From: Moraxellaceae bacterium
Lineage (GTDB): Bacteria > Pseudomonadota > Gammaproteobacteria > Pseudomonadales > UBA3067
Assembly: GCA_002401525.1 (NCBI GenBank)
Contig: NVTH01000130.1
Span: 1-8,959, forward strand
Length of the DNA stretch: 8,959 nucleotides
Direction of reading: 5' to 3'
The notes beneath the pieces were generated by a model. It had not been told where the DNA came from, ran no database searches, and was given only the letters and a program-made list of their open reading frames with translations. The translations under genes were made by a program, and so were the position numbers. This document shows positions 6,382 through 8,959 of the stretch, in pieces (within the stretch, counting starts at the first letter, position 1; each line of letters begins with the position of its first letter).

Positions 6382-6409
6382 ATTCGAAGCAAACCGAATT
6401 GCCTCGAAT
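6382..6409 (-). terminator. Hairpin directly after the CBS gene stop
   Basis: Two 11-nt arms pair fully in the minus-strand RNA, with one G-U wobble, around the six-base loop TTCGGT. The hairpin begins 1 nt after the TAA of the CBS gene. No T-tract follows on the minus strand, so it may protect the mRNA 3' end or help Rho-dependent ending rather than act as a classic terminator. On the plus strand a TTTATT follows the stem, but the wobble becomes an A-C mismatch. Confidence 0.5.
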
Positions 6410-6410
6410 T

Positions 6411-6839
6411 TTATTGAGCCGACGGATCTTCGTCTAGTCCCCCTTCCAGCACCAAGCCTTTCATCACCAATGCTTCATAACTTACTAATCCCTTTACCTC
6501 ACCGCCGTCAATGACCGGTGCACAAGCGATTCCAAACTGTAAAAATAATTGCGCGCAATACCTAATTTTCATGGTCGGATGAACGCTAATCACCGGTTTG
6601 GTCATAATTTCATACACATTCACACGCTTAGGGGAGCGATCTTTAGCCAGTACTTTTTTCGCGATATCAGCCAATACCACCACCCCATATTCATCACTGG
6701 CGTCTCTTTTATTTACCATTAAAACCACGGCTTCCACACGCTTCATTTCTTGCAACGCTTCATACACGGTGACCAACCCATCCATTAATACGAATCGGTC
6801 GCTCATTACATCGCCGACTAAAATCGATTCCTTAGCCAT
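6411..6839 (-). CDS. Two-CBS-domain protein, cytosolic sensor of the DUF1538 cluster
   Basis: This soluble 142-residue protein consists of a tandem CBS pair (Bateman module) and nothing else. The first CBS repeat spans about 8-66 (VGDVMSDRFVLMDGLVTVYEAL then YGVVVLADIAKKVL). The second spans about 74-130 and has the classic entry VYEIMTKPVISVHP (75-88) and exit CAPVIDGGEVKGLVSYEAL (106-124). Such pairs usually bind AMP, ADP, ATP or SAM and gate transporters or enzymes. The ATG overlaps the stop of the PII-like gene by 1 nt (TAATG), so the two are translated together. As last gene of the cluster it is probably a regulatory partner of the DUF1538 membrane proteins, inferred from context. The bound ligand cannot be read from the sequence. 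Confidence 0.88.
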   Translation of the reverse strand: MAKESILVGDVMSDRFVLMDGLVTVYEALQEMKRVEAVVLMVNKRDASDEYGVVVLADIAKKVLAKDRSPKRVNVYEIMTKPVISVHPTMKIRYCAQLFLQFGIACAPVIDGGEVKGLVSYEALVMKGLVLEGGLDEDPSAQ

Positions 6840-7189
6840 TACAATATCTCCTCAATTTTTTCTTCCAGTGTTTTCGCTTGATGGGCCACGCCCATCGCAT
6901 CCTCTACATCAATCTGAATGGCAATTCCCGTGCCTGGCTTTTCGTCAAACTGCCCCACTGCAGAGATTCGCTCCAAAATATGCCGCGCTAAATGCTCCTC
7001 CACCACGAACATAATGGCGTCCCGCTGCGTCTCTAGCGAGAGCCCAAAAAAAGTTCTGCTGCGCTTTAAACCTTCTCCTCGTGCGTTATTGATAATGGTG
7101 GCTCCCGTGGCCCCCGCCTTGCGCGCTGCTTTCATGACTGCATTAGTCTTGTCATCCTCAACAAATGCAATGATTAATTTAAAATGCAT
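6839..7189 (-). CDS. Short PII-like signal protein associated with DUF1538 proteins
   Basis: This 116-residue protein has the PII (GlnB) ferredoxin-like arrangement: strand KLIIAFV (4-10), a helix, GATGATIINNARGEG (26-40), a loop at about 38-56, strand AIMFVVEEH (58-66), helix HILERI (70-75), and a B-loop-like FDEKPGTGIA (81-90). It is not canonical. The T-loop has no tyrosine at the uridylylation position and instead carries KRSRTFFGL (42-50). The C-terminal arginines that hold ATP phosphates in GlnB are not evident (IDVEDAMG, 93-100). PII trimers usually bind ATP, ADP and 2-oxoglutarate and block or release membrane channels such as AmtB. By analogy this one may control the adjacent DUF1538 proteins. 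A GGAGGA 7 nt before the ATG supports the start, and the stop overlaps the CBS gene start. Confidence 0.85.
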   Translation of the reverse strand: MHFKLIIAFVEDDKTNAVMKAARKAGATGATIINNARGEGLKRSRTFFGLSLETQRDAIMFVVEEHLARHILERISAVGQFDEKPGTGIAIQIDVEDAMGVAHQAKTLEEKIEEIL

Positions 7190-7283
7190 CCCTGGTTCCT
7201 CCCGTAAATACTGCGCATCGTTGAAACAAATTATTTTAAGTGCTCTACATAAGGGTTCAATTACCCTTTCTTTTCACCTTCTA

Positions 7284-8078
7284 CTATTCCTTCTCACGCT
7301 GCCGGCGCGCTCGAGTTCGATTAACCCAACGTTCATACAATTCCGTAGCCTGTGCATACGCCATCACTGACATCACGGGGAACAAGCATGCGAAAGCGAT
7401 TAAACCGAAGCCATCAATTAACGGGTTACGTCCAGGCACGGTTTCCGCCAATCCTAACCCCAATGCGGCAATTAAGGGCACGGTCACCGTCGACGTAGTC
7501 ACTCCGCCAGAATCATAAGCAATGGGGATAATTAATTTCGGCGCGAAAATAGTTTGAATTACCACCACCATATACCCGGTCATAATAAAATAATGAATCG
7601 GCACGCCTGTGACGATACGAAATGTGCCCAGCGCAACCCCCACCGCCACACCGAACGCCACCGCCACTCGCAACCCCCACACCTTAATCGCACCGCCCGA
7701 CACTTCAGAGGCTTTGGTAGCCACCGCTAACAGTGCAGGCTCGGCAAAGGTAGTGCTGAAACCAATGCAAAAACCAAAGCCATAGACCCAATAGTAATCT
7801 TGCCAGCGTAATTCCGCGCCTTCGGTCAATTCCAAGAAAATTGGGCTGGTTAATTGCTCCGCCATCACGCGGCCTAAAGGAAACAAAGCAATTTCCAAAC
7901 CCACTAAGAACAGCGTTAATCCCACTAAAACAAACCCAAACCCAAGCAGCACACTGGCCATATTGGGAATGGATTTACGAATCACGAAGGCTTGAAAAAA
8001 GAACAACACAGAAGCAATCGGTAGCACATCCACCATCGTGCCCCAAAGCAAAGACAGAAACACCATCACACTACTCAT
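7284..8078 (-). CDS. DUF1538 family membrane protein, second subunit (264 aa)
   Basis: This is a polytopic inner-membrane protein with about six or seven hydrophobic segments (about 17-34, 43-63, 98-119, 135-155, 160-178, 196-212 and 222-242). Three blocks are shared almost letter for letter with its upstream neighbour: [15 protein letters not shown] (106-120), [15 protein letters not shown] (187-201) and [15 protein letters not shown] (216-230). The D-S-G-G-V-T-T motif is the signature of DUF1538. Glycine- and serine-rich broken helices of this kind are typical of ion-coupled transporters, but the substrate is unknown to me. The C-terminus ends in a strongly charged tail ([11 protein letters not shown]), probably cytosolic and free to meet a PII or CBS partner. 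The ATG overlaps the upstream stop by 4 nt (ATGA). The PII-like gene follows after 94 nt with its own strong ribosome binding site. Confidence 0.9.
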   Translation of the reverse strand: MSSVMVFLSLLWGTMVDVLPIASVLFFFQAFVIRKSIPNMASVLLGFGFVLVGLTLFLVGLEIALFPLGRVMAEQLTSPIFLELTEGAELRWQDYYWVYGFGFCIGFSTTFAEPALLAVATKASEVSGGAIKVWGLRVAVAFGVAVGVALGTFRIVTGVPIHYFIMTGYMVVVIQTIFAPKLIIPIAYDSGGVTTSTVTVPLIAALGLGLAETVPGRNPLIDGFGLIAFACLFPVMSVMAYAQATELYERWVNRTRARRQREKE

Positions 8079-8809
8079 ACGATGAACATTCCATAAAGCA
8101 TTACAAAAATCATCGGCACCAAGGAAGCAAATGCAATTAATCCAAACCCATCAATCATTGGATTTCGCCCCCGAATAGAAGACGCTAGACCGACGCCCAG
8201 AGCCGTGACCAGGGGCACCGTCACCGTAGAGGTAGTCACTCCGCCTGAATCATAAGCAATACCAATAATTTCCTTGGGAGCAAATGCGGTCAGCATAATC
8301 ACCAACGTATAACCAACAATAATAAACCACTGAATCGGCCAGCCCATAATGATACGAATCACCCCCACCACGATGGCGACCCCCACGGCAAGCGCCACCG
8401 TGATTCTTAAACCTTGGGCATATTGATGTTTGACCTCCTCCTGGTCCACAATCTCACCTGCCCGGGCAGCCACATCCGCAGCTTCTCCAGCGATGGCGAT
8501 CAGGGCCGGCTCCGCAATTGTGGTGGAAAACCCGAGAGTAAACGCAAACAACACTAACCAAAACGTACTGCCCTTTTTGGCAAGCGCATGGGCCATATTA
8601 TCACCGATGGGAAATAGCCCAAGGTCCAAGCCTTTTACAAATAACGCTAATCCCACGACGACTAACGCTAGGCCAATTAAAAGGTCCCCCACGTTGGGCA
8701 AAGGTTGTCTTAAGATGAATAACTGAAAAATAACAATGACCACCACAATGGGCATTAAATCCCGAAAGCTGGTCAATAAGGTTTTGTATAAAGACTGGAG
8801 AAGAAGCAA
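8075..8809 (-). CDS. DUF1538 family membrane protein, first subunit (244 aa)
   Basis: This is the first gene of the cluster, a polytopic membrane protein with hydrophobic segments at about 19-33, 43-59, 83-100, 135-154, 158-176, 194-210 and 222-243. It carries the same three motifs as the next gene: [15 protein letters not shown] (93-107), [15 protein letters not shown] (185-199) and [15 protein letters not shown] (214-228). Many DUF1538 proteins are about 500 residues with the domain twice; here the repeats are two genes joined by an ATGA overlap, which suggests a heterodimer. A charged loop, [12 protein letters not shown] (119-130), sits between the third and fourth segments and is missing in the partner. 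The start is the TTG at 8807-8809, with GGGGA 6 nt upstream; an in-frame TAA lies five codons upstream and the first internal ATG is at residue 19. Confidence 0.9.
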   Translation of the reverse strand: MLLLQSLYKTLLTSFRDLMPIVVVIVIFQLFILRQPLPNVGDLLIGLALVVVGLALFVKGLDLGLFPIGDNMAHALAKKGSTFWLVLFAFTLGFSTTIAEPALIAIAGEAADVAARAGEIVDQEEVKHQYAQGLRITVALAVGVAIVVGVIRIIMGWPIQWFIIVGYTLVIMLTAFAPKEIIGIAYDSGGVTTSTVTVPLVTALGVGLASSIRGRNPMIDGFGLIAFASLVPMIFVMLYGMFIV

Positions 8810-8959
8810 GCTGTTTCCCCATTATTGGGAGTATGAAGTGGGCAATCTGGCGTTTTGAATAAGGTTTGGAATTTATTCCTTGGGTAAGAACTAACGATAA
8901 AACTGAGCGAAATTAAACTACATTTAGCAAAATCAAACTAAACACACTACCACTATGCG
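8810..8959. other. Upstream region of the DUF1538 cluster
   Basis: 150 bp to the window edge with no gene. It should hold the cluster's promoter. The best sigma-70 candidate on the minus strand (a TTGATT box with TAATTT 15 nt on, near 8905-8935) is poorly spaced. No sigma-54 GG-N10-GC pattern was found. A small perfect palindrome, GGAAT-TT-ATTCC at 8868-8879, could be an operator for a local regulator. Confidence 0.35.

Noticed and set aside
6382..6409. Plus-strand hairpin with loop ACCGAA, fitting the A1/G4 rule of ANTAR (NasT-type) target hairpins
   Set aside because: It is single rather than tandem, has an A-C mismatch on that strand, and points away from nasA; treated as chance.
6232..6417. 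61-codon GTG-initiated frame on the plus strand
   Set aside because: Poor ribosome binding site, unrecognisable peptide, and it runs into the 3' end of the CBS gene; kept only as part of the intergenic description.
7251..7268. Inverted repeat AAGGGT/ACCCTT between the second DUF1538 gene and the PII-like gene
   Set aside because: Six-base stem with T-rich sequence only on the untranscribed strand; too weak to call a terminator inside the cluster.

Overview
The window looks like a chromosomal segment of a Gammaproteobacterium, possibly marine or an environmental Pseudomonas relative. The reasons are a NasA/NarK nitrate transporter followed by a phosphatase-kinase fusion (a pairing known from Pseudomonas-type nitrate assimilation loci), a sigma-54/NtrC-type promoter, and a ParDE module. 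Base composition is moderate and nothing in the window names a genus.

Region 1 (1-2500) is a patchwork of fragments and accessory genes. It holds the tail of an unknown protein (2-139), the C-terminal third of a DUF4143-type ATPase with no ATPase half (339-791), nearly 480 bp without a gene, a small predicted periplasmic protein (1270-1641), an intact ParD/ParE toxin-antitoxin pair with its own promoter and an 11-bp-arm palindromic operator (1683-2308), and a minus-strand remnant that looks like the end of a formylglycine-generating-enzyme (SUMF1) protein (2371-2493).

Region 2 (2585-6075, minus strand) is a nitrate uptake operon. It contains nasA and then a 582-residue protein that joins a PP2C phosphatase, a Ser/Thr kinase and a C-terminal membrane anchor. 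Upstream of nasA are two NtrC-like sites and a sigma-54 promoter with correct GG-N10-GC geometry. The predicted 109-nt leader consists largely of 15 hexamer repeat units. These run into the Shine-Dalgarno in A-R-N triplet register, a pattern expected of an Hfq/Crc target. The nirB gene that usually follows such a pair is not there; the operon ends against region 1.

Region 3 (6382-8809, minus strand) is a compact four-gene cluster: two paralogous DUF1538 membrane proteins overlapping by 4 nt, a short PII-like signalling protein, and a two-CBS-domain protein overlapping the PII gene by 1 nt. An 11-bp hairpin follows the last stop codon. I read this as a putative two-subunit membrane transport system with two cytosolic nucleotide-type sensors. 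Its substrate is unknown to me, and it is the best candidate here for an undescribed system. Its position next to NtrC-controlled nitrate uptake hints at a nitrogen link, which is inference only.
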